From Bacillota bacterium (GTDB taxonomy: Bacteria > Bacillota > Clostridia > Oscillospirales > Butyricicoccaceae), in contig JAUZPW010000101.1 of NCBI GenBank assembly GCA_030705725.1, forward strand, positions 1 through 5,946: a DNA stretch of 5,946 nt, written 5' to 3'. This document shows, in pieces, positions 1-5,946 of the stretch; within the stretch, counting starts at the first letter, position 1, and every line of letters starts with the position of its first letter. Made by a program: the position numbers and the translations under genes. Under the pieces are notes generated by a model. It made no database searches and was not told where the DNA came from. It saw nothing but the letters and a program-made list of their open reading frames with translations.

Positions 1-137
1 AGACTTAAAACATTCTCCAGATGTTTTTCCGCCAGGTCCTGATATGCTTTTGTGTCTTTATAGACCATTCCTATAAAACCGACGACGACAGACAGGATAA
101 TTATCAGATTGCTGACAAGCAGCATATGTTTTTTCAC
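1..137 (-). CDS. N-terminus of a membrane-anchored protein, family unknown (partial, runs off left edge)
   Basis: A reading frame starts with GTG at 137-135 and stays open to the window edge, giving 45 residues that begin MKKHMLLVSNLIIILSVVVG. Residues 1-4 are basic. Residues 5-25 form one strongly hydrophobic segment, and a charged stretch from about residue 27 onward (YKDTKAYQDLAEKH) looks like the start of an extracytoplasmic helix. This pattern is typical of signal-anchor proteins such as Cache-type sensor kinases, diguanylate cyclases or chemoreceptors, but no domain is visible and that reading is only a guess. The GTG is preceded by GGGGG (143-147) five bases away, which is why it was chosen. 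ATG at 125-123 (residue 5) would split the basic-hydrophobic start, and an in-frame GTG at 230-228 lies inside the probable promoter. The gene follows the ATPase terminator and has its own promoter-like sequence, so it is probably a separate transcription unit. Confidence 0.66.
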   Translation of the reverse strand, partial: MKKHMLLVSNLIIILSVVVGFIGMVYKDTKAYQDLAEKHLENVLS

Positions 138-142
138 GTTAA

Positions 143-147
143 CCCCC
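143..147 (-). promoter_or_regulatory. Ribosome binding site deciding the GTG start of the left-edge gene
   Basis: On the minus strand GGGGG lies five bases (TTAAC) before GTG 137-135. It is the best Shine-Dalgarno-like sequence in the leader and favours this start over the in-frame upstream GTG at 230-228 or the ATG at 125-123. Confidence 0.55.
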
Positions 148-173
148 GACCGGCGAGATTTTGCTGCCAGGTC
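148..173 (-). other. Possible leader hairpin next to the ribosome binding site
   Basis: On the minus strand GACC-T-GGC (173-166) can pair with GCCGGTC (154-148). This gives seven base pairs with one bulged base and an 11-base loop. The 3' arm directly abuts the GGGGG ribosome binding site of the gene starting at 137. The stem is short and could arise by chance. It does not resemble a riboswitch class I recognise, and a regulatory role is inference only. Confidence 0.25.
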
Positions 174-220
174 GCCCCTATTATCCGGCAACAGATTTCC
201 GGTTATTGCCTCAAATAAAA

Positions 221-250
221 ATTCTATCACTTATTGGCTTTTTAGTCCAA
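221..250 (-). promoter_or_regulatory. Probable sigma-70/sigma-A promoter for the left-edge gene
   Basis: On the minus strand TAGAAT (226-221) matches the -10 consensus TATAAT at five of six positions. It is preceded by TGA, giving the extended -10 form TGnTAGAAT. A weak -35 candidate TTGGAC (250-245) keeps the TTG of TTGACA, with an 18-base spacer. The stretch is AT-rich compared with the neighbouring genes and lies just after the ATPase terminator and before the gene starting at 137. That leaves a leader of about 75 bases. The position makes good sense, but the -35 match is poor. Confidence 0.5.
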
Positions 251-263
251 TAATTTACGTCGC

Positions 264-295
264 AAAAAGGCCCAAAGCCGAAATGACTTTGAGCC
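264..295 (-). terminator. Rho-independent terminator of the V-type ATPase operon
   Basis: Read on the minus strand, GGCTCAAAGTC (295-285) pairs with GGCTTTGGGCC (279-269) along all 11 positions, two of them as G-U pairs. The loop is ATTTC (284-280), and TTTTT (268-264) follows at once. It lies 47 bases after the stop codon of subunit D. The two G-U pairs become A-C mismatches if the opposite strand is transcribed, so the signal works best for minus-strand transcripts. Confidence 0.88.
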
Positions 296-342
296 ACTTT
301 GTGTATTTTATAAAGAATCCGGGACAAGGGTATTCGGGGCGG

Positions 343-996
343 TCAAGCGTTTTCGGCTTTTCTGCCTTCCTGCGCCTGGGCGAGCATAATGTCTTTCACC
401 TTCATCAGGCGGGTCAGGTTACCGCGCTCGCTTTCCTGCAGGCGGATCATTATATAAGAGATCGTTTCCTCAAGCTGGGGGATCATCACGTATTCGAGTG
501 CGTTGACGCGGCGTCTGGTCTTTTCGATCTCCTGCGCCAGAAGCTGCGCCGATTTTTCGATTTCGGCGAGGCGAAGCATATCGTTTAATATCTTTGACAG
601 AGAGAAAACCGCGTCGTCAAGCTCACCCGAAGTCTGGGCGAAGCCGTAGGGGTATATTTCAGACGGGTCGTCGTTTTTCGTATGAAATGTAAAGAGGGGG
701 ACGTTTACAGACATTACGTTTCTAAACCCGAGCTCCAATGACACGCTCTGCTTCGGGTAAAGCAGCGCTTCGTCCAACATTTCGGGCGACATCACGGCGG
801 ACGCCACGGAAAAGCTTTTATTTGAGCGCGAAAGCGCGTCCTCGACCTTTGACCTCAAGTCGCGGTTTTCGCGAACGACGCCGAGAAACTGCTTCATAAG
901 CTCGTCGCGCTTGTCCTTTAAGAGCTTATGCCCCCGGCGCGCGGTGACAAGCCGCCTTTTTAGGCGCGTAAGCTCCATCCTTGTGGGATTTACCAT
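343..996 (-). CDS. ntpD: V/A-type ATPase subunit D (central rotor shaft)
   Basis: This 217-residue protein is the long coiled-coil shaft that turns inside the A3B3 hexamer and, with subunit F, passes torque to the membrane rotor via subunit C. The family hallmarks are clear: PTRMELTRLKRRL at residues 4-16, LKDKRDEL at 26-33, the central globular part at roughly 70-125, and a second long helix with IEKTRRRVNALEY at 157-169 and a basic end (RLMKVK, 196-201). The length is normal for the family (about 200-230). ATG at 996 is the only sensible start because the stop of B lies in frame 24 bases upstream. Its ribosome binding site is weak: the only nearby purine-rich stretch is GGAACGG, while the GGGGGG tract is too far away (18 bases). 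It is the last gene of the operon, followed by the terminator at 264-295. Also named atpD or vatD in various genomes. Confidence 0.97.
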   Translation of the reverse strand: MVNPTRMELTRLKRRLVTARRGHKLLKDKRDELMKQFLGVVRENRDLRSKVEDALSRSNKSFSVASAVMSPEMLDEALLYPKQSVSLELGFRNVMSVNVPLFTFHTKNDDPSEIYPYGFAQTSGELDDAVFSLSKILNDMLRLAEIEKSAQLLAQEIEKTRRRVNALEYVMIPQLEETISYIMIRLQESERGNLTRLMKVKDIMLAQAQEGRKAENA

Positions 997-1020
997 AAGC
1001 CGTTCCGTATAAATCCCCCC

Positions 1021-2397
1021 TTATTTTGACTCCGGGTAATATTTTTCGATAAGTTCCGGCTTAATCCGCTTTAATTCGTTCTTCGGAAGGATTGACAGAA
1101 GCTCCCAGCCGAGGTCCAGCGTTTCCCCGATCGTGCGGTTTGTTTCATAGCCCTGGGAAACGTAGCGCTTTTCAAACTCATCGGCGAATCTTGCGTACAG
1201 GAGGTCGACCTTCGTAAGCGCCGCTTCGCCGAGGATCGTCATAAGCTCCTTCGCGTCCTTGCCTCTGGCGTAGGCCGCGAAGAGCTGGTTCATCGTGTTC
1301 GAGTGGTCTTCTCTCGTTTTGCCCGCGCCGATGCCTTTATCCTTCAGGCGGGACAGGGAGGGCAAAACGTCGATCGGGGGCTTAACTCCCTTTCTGTAAA
1401 GCTCGCGCGAAAGGATTATCTGCCCCTCCGTTATATAGCCTGTGAGATCGGGGATCGGGTGGGTCTTATCGTCTTCCGGCATCGTTAAAATCGGTATCAT
1501 CGTGATGGAGCCGTCGCAGCCGAGCCTGCGGCCGGCGCGCTCGTACATTGTGGCGAGGTCCGTATACAGATAGCCCGGATAGCCTCTTCTGCCCGGCACT
1601 TCCTTGCGCGCGGCGGACACCTCGCGCAGCGCCTCGGCGTAATTCGTTATATCCGTAATGATCACGAGAACATGCATGTTTTTCTCAAACGCCAGGTATT
1701 CGGCCGCCGTCAGCGCCATGCGCGGCGTCGCGATGCGCTCGATCGGCGGGTCGTTCGCGAGGTTCATGAAGAGCACGGTGCGGTCGATGGCGCCCGTGCG
1801 CTTAAAATCGCTTATAAAGAAGTCCGCTTCCTCGAACGTGATGCCGACCGCGGCAAACACGACGGCGAATTTTTCGTCCGCGCCGAGGACGCGGGACTGC
1901 CTCGCGATCTGCGCCGCGAGATTTGCGTGAGGAAGGCCGGAGCCGGAGAATATGGGCAGCTTCTGCCCCCTGACGAGCGTATTGAGGCCGTCTATCGCGG
2001 ATATGCCGGTCTGGATGAATTCGGAGGGGTAATCCCTCGCCGAGGGGTTCATAGGGGTGCCGCTTATATCGATATATTTTTCGGCAAGAATCTGCGGGCC
2101 GCCGTCTATCGGCGAGCCGAGCCCGTCGAAAACGCGGCCGAGCATATCCAATGATACGCCGAGTTCGATGCCTTTTCCCAGAAAACGCACCTTTGATTTA
2201 GCGAGATTTATACCTGCGGAGCTTTCAAAAAGCTGCACGAGCGCGTTTTTGCCGTTTACTTCGAGAACGCGGCAGCGCCTAAGCTCGCCGTTTTGCAGCT
2301 CGATTTCGCCGAGCTCGTCGTATGTGACGTTTATTACGTCGCGCACGAGCATCAAGGGGCCGGCTACCTCCTGTATCGTTCGGTATTCACGGATCAT
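1021..2397 (-). CDS. ntpB: V/A-type ATPase subunit B (non-catalytic nucleotide-binding subunit)
   Basis: This 458-residue protein alternates with subunit A in the soluble A3B3 head. The N-terminal beta-barrel covers about residues 1-75. The nucleotide-binding fold carries the degenerate P-loop SGSGLPHANLAAQ (151-163) in place of a Walker A motif, so no hydrolysis is expected at this site. FAAVGITFEEADFF (181-194) stands where catalytic subunits have their glutamate loop. The ATPase alpha/beta signature is PPIDVLPSLSRL (340-351), whose Arg350 is the expected arginine finger reaching into the A site. The C-terminal helical domain ends in a lysine- and tyrosine-rich tail. The length is typical (about 455-470). 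The start ATG overlaps the A stop codon as ATGA, and a strong AAGGAGG lies nine bases upstream within the end of A, so translation is probably coupled. Stop TAA at 1021-1023. Confidence 0.98.
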   Translation of the reverse strand: MIREYRTIQEVAGPLMLVRDVINVTYDELGEIELQNGELRRCRVLEVNGKNALVQLFESSAGINLAKSKVRFLGKGIELGVSLDMLGRVFDGLGSPIDGGPQILAEKYIDISGTPMNPSARDYPSEFIQTGISAIDGLNTLVRGQKLPIFSGSGLPHANLAAQIARQSRVLGADEKFAVVFAAVGITFEEADFFISDFKRTGAIDRTVLFMNLANDPPIERIATPRMALTAAEYLAFEKNMHVLVIITDITNYAEALREVSAARKEVPGRRGYPGYLYTDLATMYERAGRRLGCDGSITMIPILTMPEDDKTHPIPDLTGYITEGQIILSRELYRKGVKPPIDVLPSLSRLKDKGIGAGKTREDHSNTMNQLFAAYARGKDAKELMTILGEAALTKVDLLYARFADEFEKRYVSQGYETNRTIGETLDLGWELLSILPKNELKRIKPELIEKYYPESK

Positions 2398-4169
2398 TCC
2401 GCGGCGCCTCCTTCCTCTGTAAGCGCGCCGAGCTGCTCGGCCGTTTCTTTAATTATTTCAGCATAACGCTCTTTATAGGCGTTTTCCGGCACATCCTTGG
2501 CGCGGGCTATTTTATCCCTTGCGCCAATGCCCAGTACGGCGTCGAGCGGCGCGTTTTTCTTGACGGCGTCCATCGCCCTATCGTGGTAGTTCATTATAAG
2601 ACCCAGAAGGTCCTTCTGCTTACCGTAGCTCGTATAGGAATCGGTGTCGGAGAACGCGTTCTGCTGAAGGAAATCCTCGCGTACCATGCGCGCCGTTTCC
2701 ATCGTCACGCGGTCGGCAGGAGACAGGGCGTCTATGCCGACAAGGCGCACTATTTCATCGAGCTCGTTTTCATTCTGGAGGATTCGCATGGTTTTTTCAC
2801 GCGTTTCGAGATAATCTCTGCCCATTTTTTCATTGTACCAGGGGGAGAGGCGGTCGAGGTACAGGGAATAGCTCTGAAGCCAGTTTATGGCAGGAAAATG
2901 ACGGCGGTAGGCGAGCGCCGAATCCAAGCCCCAGAAAACCTTTACTATGCGCAAAGTAGCCTGAGACACGGGCTCCGAGAAATCGCCGCCCGGAGGGGAC
3001 ACCGCTCCCACGGCCGTGAGCGAGCCCTGGCGGTTATCGGAGCCGAGGCATATAACGCGGCCCGCGCGCTCGTAAAACTGCGCCATGCGTGAGGAAAGGT
3101 AGGCGGGATAGCCCTCTTCGCCGGGCATTTCCTCAAGCCTGCCGGACATTTCGCGCAGTGCCTCGGCCCAACGCGAGGTGGAGTCCGCTATGACGGCGAC
3201 GGCATAGCCCATATCCCTGAAATATTCCGCTATCGTGATGCCCGTGTAAACCGACGCTTCGCGCGCCGCGACCGGCATATCCGATGTGTTGGCGATCAAA
3301 ACCGTGCGCTTCATTAAAGATTCGCCCGTGCGGGGGTCCTTGAGCTCGGGAAATTCGCGCAGAACGTCCGTCATTTCGTTGCCGCGCTCTCCGCAGCCGA
3401 TATAGACCACAATATCGACGTCAGACCATTTCGCGAGCTGGTGCTGCACGACGGTTTTGCCCGAGCCGAACGGGCCGGGGACCGCCGCTGTGCCGCCCTT
3501 GGCAATCGGAAAGAGGGTATCGATTACGCGCTGGCCCGTGGCGACGGGCTCGAGGGGCGGGAGCTTTTCGATGTACGGGCGCGAAACGCGCACCGGCCAT
3601 TTCTGCATCATTGCGACCGGCACCGTATCGCCGCTTTCGTTTTTTATGCGGGCTACGGTATCGAGCACCGTGAATTCGCCCGCGAGAATCTCTTCCAAAA
3701 CGCCGGAGACGCCGTGGGGGACCATTATTTTATGGTCGATTATGGACGTTTCGCGGACGTGGCCGAGAATGTCGCCGGGCACTACCCGGGAGCCCTTCTT
3801 TGCAAGCGGCTCGAAGCTCCATTTCTTTTCGCGCGGCAGCGAGGGCATTTCTATTCCCCTCGTGATGCAGGAGCCGACGGCACGGCGGATTTCCTCAAGC
3901 GGGCGCTGGATGCCGTCGTATATCGTTTCAATCAGGCCGGGGCCGAGCTCGACGGAAAGCGGCGCGCCGGTCGTCTCGACGGAATCGCCCGGGCCTATGC
4001 CGGACGTCTCCTCATAAACCTGAACGGAGGCCCTGTCGCCGCGCATTTCGATTATCTCGCCGATAAGGCGTTTTTTGCCGACGCGCACGACATCGAACAT
4101 GTTAGCGTCCTGCAGGCCCTCGGCAACGACAAGCGGGCCCGCAACCTTGACTATCCTTCCTGTGTTCAT
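2394..4169 (-). CDS. ntpA: V/A-type ATPase catalytic subunit A
   Basis: This 591-residue protein is the catalytic subunit where ATP is made or hydrolysed (EC 7.1.2.2 for H+ or 7.2.2.1 for Na+, which this gene cannot settle). In order it has an N-terminal beta-barrel (about 1-70), the A-specific bulge insertion (about 110-190) absent from F-type beta subunits, and the nucleotide-binding domain. That domain holds an intact Walker A loop GPFGSGKT (232-239), the GCGERGNEM loop (258-266) with the catalytic Glu261, and SRWAEALREMSGRLEEMPGE (332-351). SPPGGDFSEPV follows at 391-401, then a helical C-terminal domain. No key residue is missing. The P-loop has Ser where many eukaryotic V-ATPases have the redox-sensitive Cys. 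The ATG lies three bases after the F stop codon, with AGGA about eight bases upstream in the end of F. Length and order are normal for bacterial A subunits. Confidence 0.99.
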   Translation of the reverse strand: MNTGRIVKVAGPLVVAEGLQDANMFDVVRVGKKRLIGEIIEMRGDRASVQVYEETSGIGPGDSVETTGAPLSVELGPGLIETIYDGIQRPLEEIRRAVGSCITRGIEMPSLPREKKWSFEPLAKKGSRVVPGDILGHVRETSIIDHKIMVPHGVSGVLEEILAGEFTVLDTVARIKNESGDTVPVAMMQKWPVRVSRPYIEKLPPLEPVATGQRVIDTLFPIAKGGTAAVPGPFGSGKTVVQHQLAKWSDVDIVVYIGCGERGNEMTDVLREFPELKDPRTGESLMKRTVLIANTSDMPVAAREASVYTGITIAEYFRDMGYAVAVIADSTSRWAEALREMSGRLEEMPGEEGYPAYLSSRMAQFYERAGRVICLGSDNRQGSLTAVGAVSPPGGDFSEPVSQATLRIVKVFWGLDSALAYRRHFPAINWLQSYSLYLDRLSPWYNEKMGRDYLETREKTMRILQNENELDEIVRLVGIDALSPADRVTMETARMVREDFLQQNAFSDTDSYTSYGKQKDLLGLIMNYHDRAMDAVKKNAPLDAVLGIGARDKIARAKDVPENAYKERYAEIIKETAEQLGALTEEGGAAE

Positions 4170-4172
4170 TTT

Positions 4173-4496
4173 CTATTTCCTTTCGTCGCTCAGAATATCC
4201 GCGCCGACCGCCCGCTCGACGGCTTTATGAACAGCGGTGAGGCCGAGCCCCAGCGAGCCCTCTTTTCCCGGTATCAGAATCACGGCGGGAACGGGGGAGT
4301 CCTTAAAACGGGCGATTTCGGAAGCAAGCGGAGAGGCAAGCGATTCCGTTATATATATAACCGCGTAATTTTCTTTTGATATGCGCGAGATAGTCTCTCT
4401 CGCGTCTTCGGCGTCTTCGGCGAAAAACACGTCGAGGCCGAGCGCCTTAAAGCCGAGGACGCTTTCGCGGTCGCCGATAACTGCTATTTTATACAT
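4173..4496 (-). CDS. ntpF: V/A-type ATPase subunit F (central shaft, called NtpG in Enterococcus)
   Basis: This 107-residue protein binds the side of subunit D and rotates with it. It shows the Rossmann-like fold of the family: MYKIAVIGDRESVLGFKALG (1-20) with the GDRESVLGF motif, a second strand with VIYITE (46-51), and the VILIPGKEGSLGLGL loop (72-86). Length matches the family (about 100-110). ATG at 496 of the 4400s lies inside the last codons of C, so the genes share eight bases (ATGTATAA). GAGGG stands about seven bases upstream within C, which suggests coupled translation. Stop TAG is followed after three bases by the start of A. The symbol follows the common ntpECFABD scheme; in the Enterococcus scheme the same subunit is G. 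Confidence 0.96.
   Translation of the reverse strand: MYKIAVIGDRESVLGFKALGLDVFFAEDAEDARETISRISKENYAVIYITESLASPLASEIARFKDSPVPAVILIPGKEGSLGLGLTAVHKAVERAVGADILSDERK
4402..4419 (-). repeat. Tandem 9-bp repeat, two copies, within subunit F
   Basis: GCGTCTTCG occurs twice in a row on the plus strand. Read in the F frame it gives the repeated Ala-Glu-Asp of residues 26-32 (AEDAEDA). The period is a multiple of three and the frame is intact. The protein length is normal for the family, so this may simply be chance or an old, harmless duplication. Confidence 0.6.
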
Positions 4497-5490
4497 AGGT
4501 ATCCCTCAGACTTTCCATTACCCTTTCGGCGGGGAGCCCTTTGAGCCTTCCCGTCAAAACGATGCGCACGGCGGTAAGCTCGGCTTCCCTGGCGTAAAGA
4601 TAGGCGGCGAGCGGCCCTTCGCCGAAAGCCGTGTATTTGGCGCTTTTAAGATATGAAAGCACGGCGTTGTCGCATTCAAGGTCGAGCGCAGCGAGACCTT
4701 TTTCGCCCCTTAACGCGGCGGAGCCCGCTTCGGCAGCTTTGCCGAAAACGGTGCCGGAATAGACCTGGCTTAAAAGCTCGGGCGTTACGCCTTCAAACAG
4801 GCGGGAGGCCGGAACGGTTCCGTTTTCAAGCAGGAAGCGGCGCAAAAATTCCTGACCGCGGCCCATTTTTTTTAGCCGGACGGCGGTGCGCAGGTTTACG
4901 GAGTCAACAGACAGCTTTACGAATTTTATAAGGAAGGCGCTTTTCATATCCTCCGCCGAAGAGAGCATCTCGTCAAAGCAGGCCCTGTCGAGGATTATGT
5001 CGGCGGCCTGGGGGTCCGATGTTTTTGCGAGGACGTCCTTCGCCTCTCCAGCGGCCTGCGCCATTACGGGAGGCATATTTCGGAAGTCGGACTCGAGAAG
5101 CATTTTTTCGAGATCCTTACAGGGATACCTTCCGGAAAACGCCAGGGAGGATTTATAGTCGGCGGACGCTGAGGCGCCTTTTATTATTGCCTTAAGGTTG
5201 TGATAATCGTACCGGATAAGGAAAAGCTCGACTATGCGCCGGTCGGGAGACATTTTGAGCGCGTCCTCAAAAAGCGCCGCCCGCGTTTTGAGAAGCATTT
5301 CCTCAAGCCCGGGCATGCTAAGCGGGAAAACAGCACTATAGGCGCATTCGGACAGGACTTTGAGGGCGTCCTCGTCAAGCTTGCTTTCAAGCATTCTTAA
5401 AAGGCGCTCTTTTGTCAGCATATTGTTTTCGAGCGCGCGAATCCGCGCGTTTGCGTAAACGAAGTCGGTTTCCCTGAGCTTTTTTTTCAA
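4489..5490 (-). CDS. ntpC: V/A-type ATPase subunit C (socket joining shaft to membrane rotor; homologue of eukaryotic subunit d)
   Basis: This 333-residue, all-helical, soluble protein caps the membrane rotor ring and receives the D-F shaft. The family pattern of three similar helical units can be followed through its repeated motif: YDYHNLKAIIKG (94-105), DSVNLRTAVRLKKMG (196-210) and REAELTAVRIVLTGRLKG (301-318). The N-terminus with YANARIRALE (12-21) and the end LRDTYV are also typical. There is no transmembrane segment. The start is a TTG at 5490-5488: E's stop codon lies in frame seven codons upstream, no ATG or GTG occurs in frame between that stop and residue 24, and GGGGAG lies ten bases before the TTG. 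Starting at Met24 would remove conserved N-terminal residues. The gene contains two runs of eight A. Its last eight bases overlap the start of F. Confidence 0.96.
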   Translation of the reverse strand: MKKKLRETDFVYANARIRALENNMLTKERLLRMLESKLDEDALKVLSECAYSAVFPLSMPGLEEMLLKTRAALFEDALKMSPDRRIVELFLIRYDYHNLKAIIKGASASADYKSSLAFSGRYPCKDLEKMLLESDFRNMPPVMAQAAGEAKDVLAKTSDPQAADIILDRACFDEMLSSAEDMKSAFLIKFVKLSVDSVNLRTAVRLKKMGRGQEFLRRFLLENGTVPASRLFEGVTPELLSQVYSGTVFGKAAEAGSAALRGEKGLAALDLECDNAVLSYLKSAKYTAFGEGPLAAYLYAREAELTAVRIVLTGRLKGLPAERVMESLRDTYV

Positions 5491-5500
5491 AGCGCTTACA

Positions 5501-5506
5501 CTCCCC
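5501..5506 (-). promoter_or_regulatory. Ribosome binding site supporting the TTG start of subunit C
   Basis: On the minus strand GGGGAG lies ten bases before TTG 5490-5488, between the E stop codon and C. It is the only Shine-Dalgarno-like sequence in the 18-base gap. The spacing is a little long but workable. Confidence 0.6.
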
Positions 5507-5508
5507 GA

Positions 5509-5946
5509 TTATTGGAAAAGAACTTTTGCGACGTCGAACGCAAGGTCGTTTTTTATAAGGCGGACGATCGTGTCAAGAGTGCAGTTTACCTCGGTGTCTC
5601 CGCTTTTAAGCACGAGGCCGCCGTTTATGGGCCGCATCTCCTGCGAGAGCGTTAGGGCGGCGCTTTTTTTGGCCTGCCCTAGAAGGCTGTTCGCCCCGAT
5701 CACGACCTGTTTCCCGAAGCGGGAGCGGTCGGCCGGGGACAAGACCACTTCCTCATTCCCCGTTAAGGACGCCTCACACGCGAGGCGGCACAAAAAGGCG
5801 ACATAGCGGTCCTCGGGCAGCTTCATTATATTGTCGAAAGCAGCGTCGAATGCCACGGTTATAAGCTCCTGCTTTTTTGCGAGCAGGTTTTTTCTGGCCT
5901 CGAGCTCAAGGGAGGACACGGCGCGGCGAACGCGCTCTTTCGCCTG
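5509..5946 (-). CDS. ntpE: V/A-type ATPase subunit E (peripheral stalk), N-terminus cut off by window edge
   Basis: The visible 145 residues are the C-terminal three quarters of a subunit that is normally about 190-200 residues. With its partner (G/H) E forms the peripheral stalk that holds the A3B3 head still against the membrane subunit I/a. The visible part begins with the end of the long charged helix (QAKERVRRAVSSLELEARKN at the edge), followed by the globular head domain. That domain ends with the family hallmark around GGLVLKSGDTEVNCTLDTIV and the closing FDVAKVLF. The frame is open to the last base of the window. The GTG at 5919-5917 encodes an internal valine within the conserved helix and is not the start; the true start lies beyond 5946. 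Stop TAA at 5511-5509 is 18 bases before C. Confidence 0.94.
   Translation of the reverse strand, partial: QAKERVRRAVSSLELEARKNLLAKKQELITVAFDAAFDNIMKLPEDRYVAFLCRLACEASLTGNEEVVLSPADRSRFGKQVVIGANSLLGQAKKSAALTLSQEMRPINGGLVLKSGDTEVNCTLDTIVRLIKNDLAFDVAKVLFQ

Noticed and set aside
151..163. Loss of the Walker A motif in subunit B (residues 151-163 of the protein) as a sign of decay.
   Set aside because: B subunits of V/A-type ATPases normally carry the degenerate SGSGLPH loop; this is the expected non-catalytic form. The positions given here are protein residues.
138..230. Upstream in-frame GTG at 230-228 as the start of the left-edge gene, adding 31 residues.
   Set aside because: It overlaps the probable extended -10 element and has no ribosome binding site. 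The extra residues would put a non-hydrophobic, polar stretch before a normal signal-anchor start.
109..588. A plus-strand frame of 159 codons spanning the left-edge gene, promoter, terminator and the end of D.
   Set aside because: It runs across a terminator and into the antisense of D, has no ribosome binding site support and no family features. The minus-strand reading explains the same DNA better.
3441..4379. A 312-codon plus-strand open frame opposite the A and F genes.
   Set aside because: It lies entirely antisense to genes with unmistakable family motifs. It is rich in Arg, Ala and Gly as expected for the complement of a GC-rich gene, and shows no recognisable domain. The other plus-strand frames across the window are shadows of the same kind.
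5509..5919. Subunit E starting at the GTG of 5919.
   Set aside because: The frame continues upstream to the window edge through residues typical of the E helix. A 136-residue E would lack most of its stalk helix, so the GTG is an internal valine codon.
1..5946. CRISPR arrays, insertion sequences, tRNA or rRNA genes, toxin-antitoxin or defence genes.
   Set aside because: Apart from the short repeat in F no repeated units were seen. Nearly all of the window is filled by the six ATPase genes, and the roughly 340-base remainder is explained by a terminator, a promoter and a gene start.

Overview
The window is one stretch of a bacterial V/A-type (rotary, archaeal-like) H+/Na+-ATPase operon, read entirely on the minus strand. 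From right to left (the direction of transcription) the genes are subunit E (5' end cut off by the window edge), C, F, A (catalytic), B (non-catalytic nucleotide-binding) and D (central shaft). This is the usual E-C-F-A-B-D order. The genes are packed very tightly: E-C 18 nt apart, C-F overlapping by 8 nt, F-A 3 nt apart, A-B overlapping as ATGA, and B-D 24 nt apart. Such packing points to a single mRNA with translational coupling. The membrane subunits (I/a and the K/c rotor ring) are not in the window and would be expected to the right of position 5946.

About 47 nt past the end of D is a convincing minus-strand rho-independent terminator: an 11-bp stem, a 5-nt loop and a run of five U. It closes the operon. 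To its left the sequence is more AT-rich and holds a plausible sigma-70-type promoter, a leader of roughly 75 nt and the start of another minus-strand gene. That gene runs off the left edge, and only its first 45 codons are visible. They encode a short basic N-terminus followed by one transmembrane helix, as in a membrane-anchored sensor or other bitopic protein, but the family cannot be decided from this fragment.

The organism is most likely an anaerobic bacterium of the Bacillota (Clostridia-like). The bacterial-style Shine-Dalgarno sequences, the single-cluster E-C-F-A-B-D operon and the general character of the A, B and D proteins fit this. The genes are moderately GC-rich. This assignment is inference; the window has no taxonomic marker.

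The six subunits together form the soluble V1 part of the enzyme. A and B make the A3B3 hexamer, with catalysis on A. D and F form the rotating shaft. C is the cap joining the shaft to the membrane rotor ring. E is half of the peripheral stalk, with its partner (G/H) outside the window. Whether the complex makes ATP or pumps ions, and whether it uses H+ or Na+, cannot be read from these genes. I see no new or accessory system here. The region is ordinary housekeeping sequence, and the most useful additions are the partial gene at the left edge and the terminator/promoter junction.
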